Part shown: piece after piece, positions 15,095 through 23,142 of the stretch
Position numbering within the stretch: the first letter of the stretch is position 1
Layout of the letters: each line of letters opens with the position of its first letter
Position numbers and translations under genes: made by a program
From: Lachnospiraceae bacterium
GTDB lineage: Bacteria > Bacillota > Clostridia > Lachnospirales > Lachnospiraceae
Reading direction: 5' to 3'
NCBI GenBank assembly: GCA_910575275.1
Contig: CAJTEE010000003.1
Location: 248,001 to 312,000, forward strand
Length of the DNA: 64,000 nucleotides
Notes under the pieces: model-generated
Database searches by the model: none
What the model saw: the letters and a program-made list of their open reading frames with translations, nothing else
What the model was told of the DNA's origin: nothing

Positions 15095-16530
15095 TTATGG
15101 CGCAAGCGTATAGGGACGGCCGGGAAGCGCATGGGGAGGAAGCGGACATATATAGGGATGCTTTTTGAACGCATCTTCATACTCGGCCCTGGCCTCTGCC
15201 AGGAGCCGGGGGTCCGTCAAAATGTTCATGGCAGTCATGGCAAGATATTTGCCCGCCGCCAGCAGGGCCTTGTGGCCGATTCCGGAGCCTGAGACGACGA
15301 CCTGCTGCCAGGAGTGGTTGGTGGAACCGATGGGCTGTCCGGCCACAAAGCACTGACACATGGGAGCCTGCCAGCTCACATCGCCGGAATCCGTGCAGTA
15401 CGGGGTCAGAGGAAGCTTTTCAAGCATATTGGTAGAAACGGCATCATGCAGGCAGGTTGAGATAAACTGTTTGTCCGTGACACCGAACATGCGAAGCGTC
15501 CTCTCTCTGCCCTCCGGATTTACATCTTCGACCAGGCGGCGGGCAAGCTCTCTGTCCTCGTCCGTAAAATCCGGCGGTCCGATTTCTAATAAGTTGGCCA
15601 ACATCGCTTTGGAGAGAACACGGTTGGGCAGCGTTCTTGTGGTAGCGTTCGTGCACGTGACTTCGACCTCCGTACCTGTGGCGGCCGCGCGCCCCCCCCG
15701 GCGATTTGCACCATTTTTTCGAAATATTCTCTGGCGACTGCGTCCTCCAGGGAATTGACGGCTAAAAGCACCTCGGTCTCCAGCGGGTTGACGCCTACGG
15801 ACTGCGCGACCCTGGTGGGCATGGAGCGGACCACGGTATTTTTCGGTATATTCGCCCTGAGATAGCTGACGGCGATATCCATTAAGACGATGGCATCCAA
15901 TGCATTCCGTCCCTTCTGGGCCCCTGTGCTCATGTACTGGTCTTTATTGCGGAAAATGCATTTGCCCCGCTGCGTCGAATAGCATGGGGACAGAGCGACA
16001 TGCGTGACGTTAATGGGATGTCAGCGGACGATGGCGTCAATGTCTTTAAAATATCCGTCCCGCACCATAAAGACCTTGGCCGATCCGCCCTCCTCGGCCG
16101 GACAGCCGTAATAGCGGATTGTGCCGCAGACTCCGGTTTGTATCATAGTCTCCTTCAGGGAAAGGGCAGCCGCCATGCTGCCGACTCCCAACAGATTATG
16201 GCCGCAGCCGTGCCCGTTTTTGCCGTTGGGCTCATACGAGGGGGAGAGAGCGTTCCCGAGCCCCGGCAGAGCGTCATACTCTCCCAAAAGAGCAATTATG
16301 GGTCCGGCCCCGTTGGACCACTGCGCCAGGAATGCCGTGGGCATTCCCGCGATCCCTCGTTCAACAGAAAAACCGGATGTTTCCAGTGTGTCGGCCAGGA
16401 GGGATGAGGACTGAGCTTCTTCGAATTTTATTTCGGCAAACTCCCAGATCCGGTCGCTGATCGTCTCCATCCGGGCTTCGTTTTGCTCAAACCACCGAAG
16501 AATGGGTTCCTTATAAAAAAATGGCTTCAT
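15095..16530 (-). pseudogene. Second AbgB-like M20 amidohydrolase, broken by a stop codon and a poly-G frameshift
   Basis: Three collinear pieces together match the intact paralogue at 12306-13649. Piece 1 (16530-16024) carries GEYDALPGLG, NGHGCGHNLLGVGS and PAEEGG, then a TGA at 16021-16023 where the paralogue has Trp (RWHPI). Piece 2 (NALDAIVLMDIAVSYL) runs to a G8 tract (plus C8, 15692-15699), where one more G would restore the frame. Piece 3 (NRVLSKAMLANLL onward) includes TDSGDVSWQAP and the normal C-terminus. Recoding of TGA is unlikely because other genes here use TGG for Trp and TGA as a stop. Confidence 0.85.
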
Positions 16531-16560
16531 GGCTTTCTCCTTTTTAAATGATAGTGTTGT

Positions 16561-17032
16561 TTACAGAAAGAGCAGAAACAGCCTCATGATCAAACCCGCG
16601 ATCGCCGAGCAGGCGACTGTGAGTGCATAGTAGATCTTAATGGATCCCCCCCGTTTCGCCTCCGGCCGAGGCCATGCGGATGAATTTGGCCGGAGGCGTC
16701 GTGGCCATGATCATGGCCAGAAGGATGGCGGTATGTTCCATGGTGAAAACACCGGATTCGAACATCGGGACTGCAGCCAGGATACCGGCGCCCATGTTCA
16801 TGAAGCTGGTGGCCCAAATGGCGGCCGCCTCTCCCGGAAGGCCAAATATGGCCATTACGGGCCCGAGAATTTTCCCTATTAATGTGACCAGCCCCAATTC
16901 ATCTAAAATTGTGACCAGAGCGGCGCCGACGATGATACTGGGGATCATGTTGTTGAACCACATGTTTAATCCCTTTTTACCGCCGCCGATAAAAATTTCT
17001 AAAAATCCTTTTTTGGTGGTTGTCTTTTCCAT
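16561..17032 (-). pseudogene. YjiG-like GATE-domain membrane protein, frameshifted at a poly-G tract
   Basis: The frame starts MEKTTTKKGFLEIFIGG and holds GATE/nucleoside-recognition features (NMIPSIIVGAALVTIL, GLPGEAAAIWATSFMN). It stops at 16637 just after a G7 tract (plus C7, 16646-16652). Removing one G gives the expected C-terminal membrane helix (IKIYYALTVACSAIAGLIM) and a stop at 16561. YjiG/YjiH pairs are membrane proteins often next to AbgB-like peptidases. Either an inactivating slip or a phase-variable tract. Confidence 0.75.
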
Positions 17033-17035
17033 TTC

Positions 17036-17727
17036 TCAGCTCTCCTTTGTCTGTTCTGTGCTGGCTTTTACGGTCTGCGTTCCCGGCTTTTGGCTGTTCC
17101 GTCCTGTCAGAAGAAAGCGCATCAGGTTGGCGACAACGAGCTTGGAGAGGAGAACGGAGACGACAACGATGCCGGAACCGACTGCTAGATAGGGATATAA
17201 CAGGACTCCGTAGCTGACCATCATTCCCAAAAGCGCCGGACCCGGCATAGCAAAGGCCAAAAGGATCTTCTGCTGCTTTTCGGTGATTGTGCCGTTGTCG
17301 AGAAGGCCCTTTACCAACGCTGCACTGGAGTCGGAGCTCTGAAGATTGGTGATTAAGACCAGAGCCGCCTCACCAGGTATCCCCATAAGAGGTTTTAAGA
17401 TTGGGGTCAGAAGCCTTCCGGCAACCTTCAGGCCGCCGTAATGATCGACGACGTCAAGAACCCCCATACAAAACATGATCGGCGGGCAGATCGTAAGGAC
17501 CGTGGTAAACAGGTTGTTTAAGCCGCTTCCGCCTTTTCCTACGAAGCCTGGAGCGGCTCCCTCTGCGATGACGCCGAACTGCCCCTGATAGGTAGAGAGA
17601 TCGAGCAGGGAAAAAGGCACCGGGGCCCCGCGAAAGATTCCTGAGAAAAACAGGAAAATAAAGGCGAAGGATAGATAGGCAGCGATCCCCAGCCGTTCTC
17701 TTTGCTTTTTTCTTTTTGCTGTTCCAT
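17036..17727 (-). pseudogene. YjiH-like GATE-domain membrane protein, frameshifted near its start at a poly-A tract
   Basis: AGGAGG lies 6 bases before the ATG at 17727. The ATG frame reads MEQQKEK and then leaves the coding frame at an A6 tract (plus T6, 17706-17711). A one-base shift gives QRERLGIAAYLSFAFIFLFF and the rest of the protein (FTTVLTICPPIMFCMGVLD, GEAALVLITNLQSSDS), which ends at 17036. A -1 slip on the A-run would also restore translation, though the phase of the heptamer is not the classical A AAA AAG arrangement. A GTG at 17620 could start a shorter product. Confidence 0.7.
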
Positions 17728-17776
17728 GAGTTACCTCCTGTGATTTTGTTGAAGATAAGGGCCTTTATCTGACAAA

Positions 17777-17805
17777 AATATAGCATATTCCCCATAAGGT
17801 TTCAA
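17777..17805 (-). promoter_or_regulatory. Promoter of the amidohydrolase operon
   Basis: Minus-strand TTGAAA (17800-17805), a 17-base spacer and TATATT (17777-17782), about 50 bases before the YjiH-like ATG. Palindromic stretches nearby (TGGCA...TGCCA near 17848 and GCAAAATTTTGC near 17905) could be operator sites. Confidence 0.7.
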
Positions 17806-17952
17806 TTTTTAGACGCAAGGCTGTATGGAGCATCACGGGAATATGGTGGCAAATTTTTGTGCCATTCCGTATTTTGGCGTATTCCCGGCAGAAAATTGTA
17901 GTGGCAAAATTTTGCTATATATAGACGCGGAAATAGTCAGGAAGCGGCGGGA

Positions 17953-17981
17953 TTGCAATGGCGGTTTTTTTCTGCTATACT
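17953..17981 (+). promoter_or_regulatory. Promoter of aroK and the GTPase-nuclease gene
   Basis: TTGCAA at 17953-17958, a 17-base spacer and TATACT at 17976-17981. The leader to the aroK ATG is about 160 bases and contains repeat element L3. Confidence 0.75.
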
Positions 17982-18013
17982 GGGAGGCAGGATTAAAATT
18001 ATGGTTGCGGATT

Positions 18014-18119
18014 TCCTGCGCTGACCATGCGAATGCGTGGAACAGACGGCAAGCATCCGTCGCCGCAGGCGATTTAGGATGGAGGTTTGTATGCTGCTGT
18101 AAGTGGAGTGAACAGGAAC
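18014..18119 (+). repeat. Long structured repeat, copy L3 (degenerate) in the aroK leader
   Basis: From CTGCGCTGACC to GTGAACAGGAAC it aligns with the L2 element at 26904-27036, sharing GAATGCGTGGAACAG and the ATCCGTCGCCGCAGGCGATTT core. The GCATCC...GGATGG arms still surround the core. The left terminal GTTAC repeat is not recognisable. It lies between the promoter at 17953 and the aroK start, so it is transcribed as part of the 5' leader. Confidence 0.65.
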
Positions 18120-18147
18120 GGATTAAACGAAAAAAGGACGAGAGACA

Positions 18148-18672
18148 ATGAAACTGGAGCAAACGATTTTTCTGATCGGCTTTATGGGCTGCGGAAAGAG
18201 TACGAATGCGGCCTGTTTGGCCGGGCTTACGAATACGGCGCGTGTGGAGATGGACGAGGAGATTGCAAACGAACAGAGGATGGCAATTCCCAGGCTGTTT
18301 GAGACTTATGGGGAGGAGCATTTCCGCAATTTGGAGACCGAGTTTTTAAAAGGGCTTTTGACACAAACGCCGGGAATCGTCTCCTGCGGCGGTGGGGCGG
18401 CCCTGCGGGAGGAGAATGTGCAGCTCATGAAACGGCTGGGGAAGATTGTCCTCCTGACGGCGAGCCCGGAGACCATACAGCGGCGGCTAAAGGGCGGAAA
18501 GGGCCGTCCGGCCTTGGGGGGACGGGCCGATATCGGGCATATCACAGAGCTCATGGAAAAACGGCGGGCGCGCTATGAGGCGGCGGCCGATTTTACCGTT
18601 GCGACCGACGGGCGCAGTACGGAGGAGATCTGCGCGGAGATCCTTAGACGGGTATGCGGGGAAAACGGATGA
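18148..18672 (+). CDS. aroK: Shikimate kinase
   Basis: 174 residues, the family's usual length. It phosphorylates shikimate at O3 with ATP. The P-loop GFMGCGKST is at residues 12-20, the substrate Asp lies in VEMDEEIA, and the conserved FRNLE, SCGGG and the lid-type GRPALGGR follow in order. Its stop overlaps the next ATG (ATGA), so the downstream GTPase-nuclease is translationally coupled to it. The transcript starts upstream of repeat L3. Confidence 0.95.
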   Translation: MKLEQTIFLIGFMGCGKSTNAACLAGLTNTARVEMDEEIANEQRMAIPRLFETYGEEHFRNLETEFLKGLLTQTPGIVSCGGGAALREENVQLMKRLGKIVLLTASPETIQRRLKGGKGRPALGGRADIGHITELMEKRRARYEAAADFTVATDGRSTEEICAEILRRVCGENG

Positions 18673-21464
18673 GGCGGCTGGTGATCGGGATTCTGGCGCA
18701 CGTGGATGCGGGAAAGACCACGCTCTGCGAGGGAATCCTGTATACGACGGGGACGATCCGAAAGCTTGGCCGTGTGGACAGCCGCGACGCGTTCCTGGAC
18801 ACGTATGCGCTGGAGCGGGCGAGAGGGATCACGATTTTTTCGAAGCAGGCCGTGTTTTCGCTGGGGGATACGTCGGTGACGCTTCTTGACACGCCGGGCC
18901 ATGTGGACTTCTCGGCGGAGATGGAGCGGACCCTGCAGGTGCTGGACTATGCGGTTTTGGTGGTCAACGGGGCCGACGGAGTGCAGGGACATACGGAGAC
19001 ATTATGGCGGCTTTTGAAACGCTACCGGATTCCGGTGTTTGTATTCGTCAACAAGATGGACCAGGCGGGAACGGACGGGGAGGGCCTGCTCGCCGGGCTG
19101 AAAAGGCGGTTTGGGGAGTCGGTTGTGGATTTTACTGGTCTGGCAGAGCGGTCAGACGGAGAGGAGCTGAAAGCCTGCAGGACGGTCCCTTCGGAGCGTC
19201 TGGAGGAGCTTTCCCTGTGCGGCGAGGCGCTTTTAGAGGAATATCTGGAGCGGGGAAGCCTTTCTCTGCAAGAGCTCAGGCGCAGTGTCAGGGAACGCCG
19301 CCTGTTTCCTTGTTATTTCGGATCGGCGCTTAAATTAACCGGCGTGGACGATTTTTTAAAAGGGATCGAAGTTTTTACGGCCTGCCCGGTATATAAAGAC
19401 GCATTCGGTGCAAAGGTGTTCAAGATTTCCCGGGACGCACAGGGAGGCAGGCTCACGCACATGAAAATCACGGGCGGGAGCCTTAAGGTAAAGGAGCTGC
19501 TTGGCGGGGCGGATGGAGAAAAGATCAACCAGATCCGTATCTACTCAGGCGCAAAGTTTGAGACGGCGGCCGAGGCCGGAGCCGGCATGGTCTGTGCCGT
19601 GACGGGGCCTGTGGAGACGAGGCCGGGACAGGGCTTTGGAGCGGAGGCGTCGTCGGGGCAGCCGCTTTTAGAGCCCGTCCTGACGTATCGAATCGTGCTT
19701 CCTCCTGGACTCGATGCGCATACGGCGTTAAAGGCGCTTCGCCAGCTCGAGGAGGAGGACCCGCAGCTTCACATTGTCTGGGATGAGACGTTAGCGGAGC
19801 TGCAGGCCAAGGTGATGGGCGATATACAGATGGAGGTCCTAAAGAGCCAGATGAAGGAACGCTTCGGCATGGAGATCTGCTTCGGAAGCGGAAATATCGT
19901 ATATAAAGAAACGATCCAAAAAACGGCGGAGGGCGTGGGGCATTTTGAGCCGCTGCGCCATTATGCGGAGGTGCATCTTCTGCTGGAGCCGGGCGAGGCC
20001 GGGAGCGGGCTGCAGCTTGAGACGAACTGCAGCGAGGACGTGCTGGATAAGAATTGGCAGCGGCTGATTCTGACGCATCTTGAGGAGAAGCGTCACCGCG
20101 GCGTTTTGACCGGTTCGGAGATCACGGATGTGAAGATTACGCTGATTGCCGGACGCGCACATAGTAAGCATACAGAGGGCGGCGATTTCAGGCAGGCTAC
20201 CTACCGGGCCGTGCGCCAGGGCCTCATGGAGGCGGGCTGCCGGCTTTTAGAGCCCTTCTATTCGTTCCGGCTGGAGATCCCCTCCGAGTCACTCGGCCGT
20301 GCAATGGCCGATCTGGAGCGAATGCAGGGGAGCTTTGCGCCGCCTGCTCAGGAGGGGGATACGGCAGTCCTCACGGGAAGCGCCCCGGTGGCCGTGATGC
20401 GGGATTACCAGAGAGAGGTAGCGGCCTACACGAAAGGCCGCGGGAGACTTTTTTGCAGTTTAAAGGGCTATGAGCCGTGCCGGAACGAGGAGGAGGTCGT
20501 GGCGGGGATCGGGTATGATTTCGACCTGGATTTACAGGATCCGGCGGGCTCGGTCTTTTGTGCGCACGGAGCCGGATTTACGGTCCCGTGGAACGAGGTT
20601 AAACGGCATATGCATGTGGAAAGCCCGTTAAAGAGAGTCCGGGAGCAGACGGCTTTCCAGACGCAGGCCGATGGAGGCAATGGCTCCGGGGCTGCGGGAG
20701 ATTTGGGAGGCCGCCCGGGGGCAGGGCCTTCTGCGGGGAGCCGTACCGGGAGGAGGGGCGTCTCTGCACGCGATGAGGAGAAGGAGCTTGAGGAGATTTT
20801 TATCCGTACCTACGGGGAACCGAAGCGCAGGAACCCGCCGGAGGCGGCAAGACGGATCATCCGGGCGGAAAAGTCTGTGGCTTTGAAAAAGAGCGCGGAG
20901 AGGGAGACGGAGCCTGAGGAAGAATATCTTCTTGTGGATGGTTATAATATTATTTTTGCCTGGGAAGAACTGAAGGCGCTTGCAGAGACGAATATAGACG
21001 GCGCGAGGTACCGGCTCATGGATATCCTCTGCAACTATCAGGCGTATCGCAGGTGTACGCTGATTGTGGTTTTTGACGCCTATAAGGTGGTTGGGGGAAT
21101 CGGAGAGGCTTTAAAGTATCATAACATTCACGTGGTCTATACCAAGGAGGCCGAGACGGCAGACCAGTACATCGAGAAGCTGGCCCACAAAATCGGCAGA
21201 CGTTACCGGGTCTCGGTCGCCACGTCGGACGGGCTGGAGCAGCTGATTATCCGGGGACAGGGCTGTGCGCTCCTTTCGGCCGGCGACCTAAAGGAGGAGG
21301 TAGAGCGCGTCAGACGGCTCATCGAGACAGAAAAGGGCCGCCATACCGGCCGCGGGACAAATTACTTGTTGTCTCATGCCGACGAGGAGACGAGAGAGTA
21401 TTTAGAGCAGGTACGCCTCGGGGAGGAGCATGGAAAAAACGGTCCAAAAAAATCGAAAAAATGA
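18669..21464 (+). CDS. TetM/EF-G-like ribosomal GTPase fused to a Rae1/YacP-type NYN nuclease domain
   Basis: 931 residues; the start ATG overlaps the aroK stop. Residues 1-650 follow TetM/TetO ribosomal protection proteins: AHVDAGKTT (G1), RGIT (G2), DTPGH (G3), NKMD (G4), a beta-barrel domain (GAKVFKISRD) and an EF-G-like domain IV-V region. A low-complexity charged linker follows. Residues about 753-910 form a NYN domain (LLVDGYNIIFAW, VVFDAYKV, TADQYIEKL, ATSDGLEQ) like YacP/Rae1, which cuts mRNA in the ribosomal A site. TetM-like proteins are usually about 640 residues. The fusion suggests a GTPase that places a nuclease in the A site. Tetracycline protection cannot be judged from sequence. 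Confidence 0.88.
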   Translation: MRRLVIGILAHVDAGKTTLCEGILYTTGTIRKLGRVDSRDAFLDTYALERARGITIFSKQAVFSLGDTSVTLLDTPGHVDFSAEMERTLQVLDYAVLVVNGADGVQGHTETLWRLLKRYRIPVFVFVNKMDQAGTDGEGLLAGLKRRFGESVVDFTGLAERSDGEELKACRTVPSERLEELSLCGEALLEEYLERGSLSLQELRRSVRERRLFPCYFGSALKLTGVDDFLKGIEVFTACPVYKDAFGAKVFKISRDAQGGRLTHMKITGGSLKVKELLGGADGEKINQIRIYSGAKFETAAEAGAGMVCAVTGPVETRPGQGFGAEASSGQPLLEPVLTYRIVLPPGLDAHTALKALRQLEEEDPQLHIVWDETLAELQAKVMGDIQMEVLKSQMKERFGMEICFGSGNIVYKETIQKTAEGVGHFEPLRHYAEVHLLLEPGEAGSGLQLETNCSEDVLDKNWQRLILTHLEEKRHRGVLTGSEITDVKITLIAGRAHSKHTEGGDFRQATYRAVRQGLMEAGCRLLEPFYSFRLEIPSESLGRAMADLERMQGSFAPPAQEGDTAVLTGSAPVAVMRDYQREVAAYTKGRGRLFCSLKGYEPCRNEEEVVAGIGYDFDLDLQDPAGSVFCAHGAGFTVPWNEVKRHMHVESPLKRVREQTAFQTQADGGNGSGAAGDLGGRPGAGPSAGSRTGRRGVSARDEEKELEEIFIRTYGEPKRRNPPEAARRIIRAEKSVALKKSAERETEPEEEYLLVDGYNIIFAWEELKALAETNIDGARYRLMDILCNYQAYRRCTLIVVFDAYKVVGGIGEALKYHNIHVVYTKEAETADQYIEKLAHKIGRRYRVSVATSDGLEQLIIRGQGCALLSAGDLKEEVERVRRLIETEKGRHTGRGTNYLLSHADEETREYLEQVRLGEEHGKNGPKKSKK

Positions 21465-21488
21465 TACCTTCATAACAAAAATTGGAAC

Positions 21489-21517
21489 TTGAAAAACGGG
21501 CACATCTGCGCTATAAT
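21489..21517 (+). promoter_or_regulatory. 6S RNA promoter
   Basis: TTGAAA at 21489-21494, a 17-base spacer and TATAAT at 21512-21517. It predicts a transcript start near 21524, just before the 6S-like structure. Confidence 0.85.
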
Positions 21518-21523
21518 AGAGCA

Positions 21524-21722
21524 AGAAGAAATGAGTCAGTCGTAATTCCTGAAATGTTCGATACTCCTGTTTATTTTGAACCTACATTATGACAAATGGG
21601 ATTCCTATATTTTTAGGCGGATGTCAGGCCTCCTTTTGAGTGGAAGGCAGAAGTCTAAGTGCGGTTGCCCACCTAGCAAGGCTAGGAGTCAATTATGCAG
21701 GAACCGGCATTTTGGGATTGCG
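21524..21722 (+). ncRNA. ssrS: 6S RNA (regulator of RNA polymerase sigma-A holoenzyme)
   Basis: About 200 bases in a gene-free stretch between a consensus promoter and a terminator. The ends pair: CGTAATTCC (21541-21549) with GGGATTGCG (21714-21722), continuing with TGAAATG opposite CATTTT, as in the long 6S closing stem. The 5' part TCCTGAAATGTTCG and the following TTGAACCTACATT are typical of Firmicutes 6S RNAs. The known molecule mimics an open promoter and holds RNA polymerase in stationary phase. Identification rests on motifs and layout. Confidence 0.8.
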
Positions 21723-21731
21723 AAAGATAAA

Positions 21732-21757
21732 AGCAGCGAGAAATCGCTGCTTTCTTC
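21732..21757 (+). terminator. 6S RNA terminator
   Basis: GCAGCGA pairs with TCGCTGC across a GAAA-type loop, followed by TTTCTT. It lies directly after the 6S closing stem. Confidence 0.8.
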
Positions 21758-21859
21758 CGTATTGGCCCTCTTTTTCAGTTCCCCTCTTTTTTATTGACCA
21801 AAAGTGTGGTACTATTATAAAAAAGATAACTTGGTGAAGGAGAGGTTTGGAAAGAGAAC

Positions 21860-23134
21860 ATGAGGGATCAGCGTTTTGACAGATATATCTATACGGGTGT
21901 GACGGCAATCCTGGTCATTCTTGCGGCAACGCTGGTGATTTTTGGCTTTTTGGAACGAGCCTCCATCGCGGCCGCGGGCAGGAAGATCTTGGCAGTCTTG
22001 GCTCCTGTAATCTACGGAGCCGTGCTTGCCTTCCTGTTGTGCCCTGTTTATAACCTAGGCGGAGCGTGCACCGGGCATTTTCTGGGGAGAAGGATAAAAA
22101 ACAGGAGGCTCATCCGCGCGACGGAGCGGATCATGGGAACCGTTTTGAGTATCGTGTTCCTATGGGCAGTCATCTCCAGCCTCTTACAGCTCGTGATCCC
22201 GCAGATCTATACAAGCATCGTAGGGATCGTGAATATGATGCCGGTGTACATCCAGAATATCCAGAGCTGGATCGAGGATATATTTGCAAACAATCAGAAT
22301 CTGGAACAGATGGCGCTTTCTTATTATCAGCAGGCAGTCACGAATTTCCAGAGCTGGGCCGGAGAGAATCTGATTCCCAGCCTCCAGAATTTCCAGAACC
22401 CGGAGAGCTGGAGGGGACTTGAGAAAATTGTCGGCGGCGTTTCGAGCGGCGTTGTGGGCGCTTACAACCTGGCTAAAAACCTGCTGATTGGCCTGATCGT
22501 CATGATCTACCTGCTGAACATCAAGGACACATTGACGGCGCAGTCCAAGAAGATCATCTATGCCTTCCTGCCCCTGCGCTATGCTAATGCGACGGTTGAC
22601 GAGTTCCGTTACATCCACAAAGTGTTTTCAGGCTTTATCATCGGCAAGCTGATCGATTCTTTGATTATCGGCGTGCTTTGCTTTGTCTTGATGTCGATCT
22701 GCAAAATGCCGTTTGAGCTTTTGATCAGTGTGATCATCGGCGTGACCAATATCGTCCCGTTTTTCGGCCCGTTTATCGGAGCGATTCCAAGCGCTGTTTT
22801 GGTATTTCTGATCAGCCCCCTTCAGTGTGTGTATTTCATCCTGCTGATCCTGGCGCTACAGCAGTTTGACGGCAATATCCTGGGCCCCAAGATCCTGGGA
22901 AATTCCACGGGACTTTCAAGCTTTTGGGTCCTGTTTTCCATTCTGCTGTTCGGAGGGCTGTTTGGCTTCGGAGGCATGATCGTCGCGGTTCCTTTGATGG
23001 CGGTAATTTTCGATCTGTTTTCCAAATGCCAGTATCATTTCCTTCAAAAGAAAAAGCTGTCGCCGGATACGCGCGATTATATGGAGCTTTTAAGGATCGA
23101 CGAAAAGACAGGAAATTATATCAGTCATGAATAA
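21860..23134 (+). CDS. AI-2E family transporter (PerM/YtvI-like)
   Basis: 424 residues with about eight hydrophobic segments. The order is typical of this family: two N-terminal helices, a soluble stretch (residues about 120-200) and then the conserved block ELLISVIIGVTNIVPFFGP, with later FDGNILGPKILG. Members export small molecules or ions and some act in sporulation (YtvI). A promoter-like TTGACC...TATAAA lies at 21795-21822. The next gene, 8 bases downstream, is SpoIID-like, so a role in envelope or spore physiology is possible. The substrate is unknown. Confidence 0.85.
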   Translation: MRDQRFDRYIYTGVTAILVILAATLVIFGFLERASIAAAGRKILAVLAPVIYGAVLAFLLCPVYNLGGACTGHFLGRRIKNRRLIRATERIMGTVLSIVFLWAVISSLLQLVIPQIYTSIVGIVNMMPVYIQNIQSWIEDIFANNQNLEQMALSYYQQAVTNFQSWAGENLIPSLQNFQNPESWRGLEKIVGGVSSGVVGAYNLAKNLLIGLIVMIYLLNIKDTLTAQSKKIIYAFLPLRYANATVDEFRYIHKVFSGFIIGKLIDSLIIGVLCFVLMSICKMPFELLISVIIGVTNIVPFFGPFIGAIPSAVLVFLISPLQCVYFILLILALQQFDGNILGPKILGNSTGLSSFWVLFSILLFGGLFGFGGMIVAVPLMAVIFDLFSKCQYHFLQKKKLSPDTRDYMELLRIDEKTGNYISHE

Positions 23135-23142
23135 GAGGGAGT

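Noticed and set aside
16021-16023. TGA read as Trp or selenocysteine in the amidohydrolase
   Set aside because: The aligned residue is Trp, no SECIS-like hairpin is evident, other genes use TGG for Trp, and the same gene has a second defect.
17706-17711. Programmed -1 frameshift of classical type in the YjiH-like gene
   Set aside because: The A-run is not in the X XXY YYZ phase and no downstream stimulatory hairpin is obvious; the two neighbouring genes are also broken.
18669-20700. Plain tetracycline resistance gene
   Set aside because: The protein is 290 residues longer, with a C-terminal nuclease domain, and sits in a shikimate operon without mobile-element context.
22184-22618. Minus-strand open frames inside the AI-2E gene and similar long antisense frames elsewhere
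   Set aside because: They shadow well-supported genes, lack ribosome sites and carry no recognisable domains.
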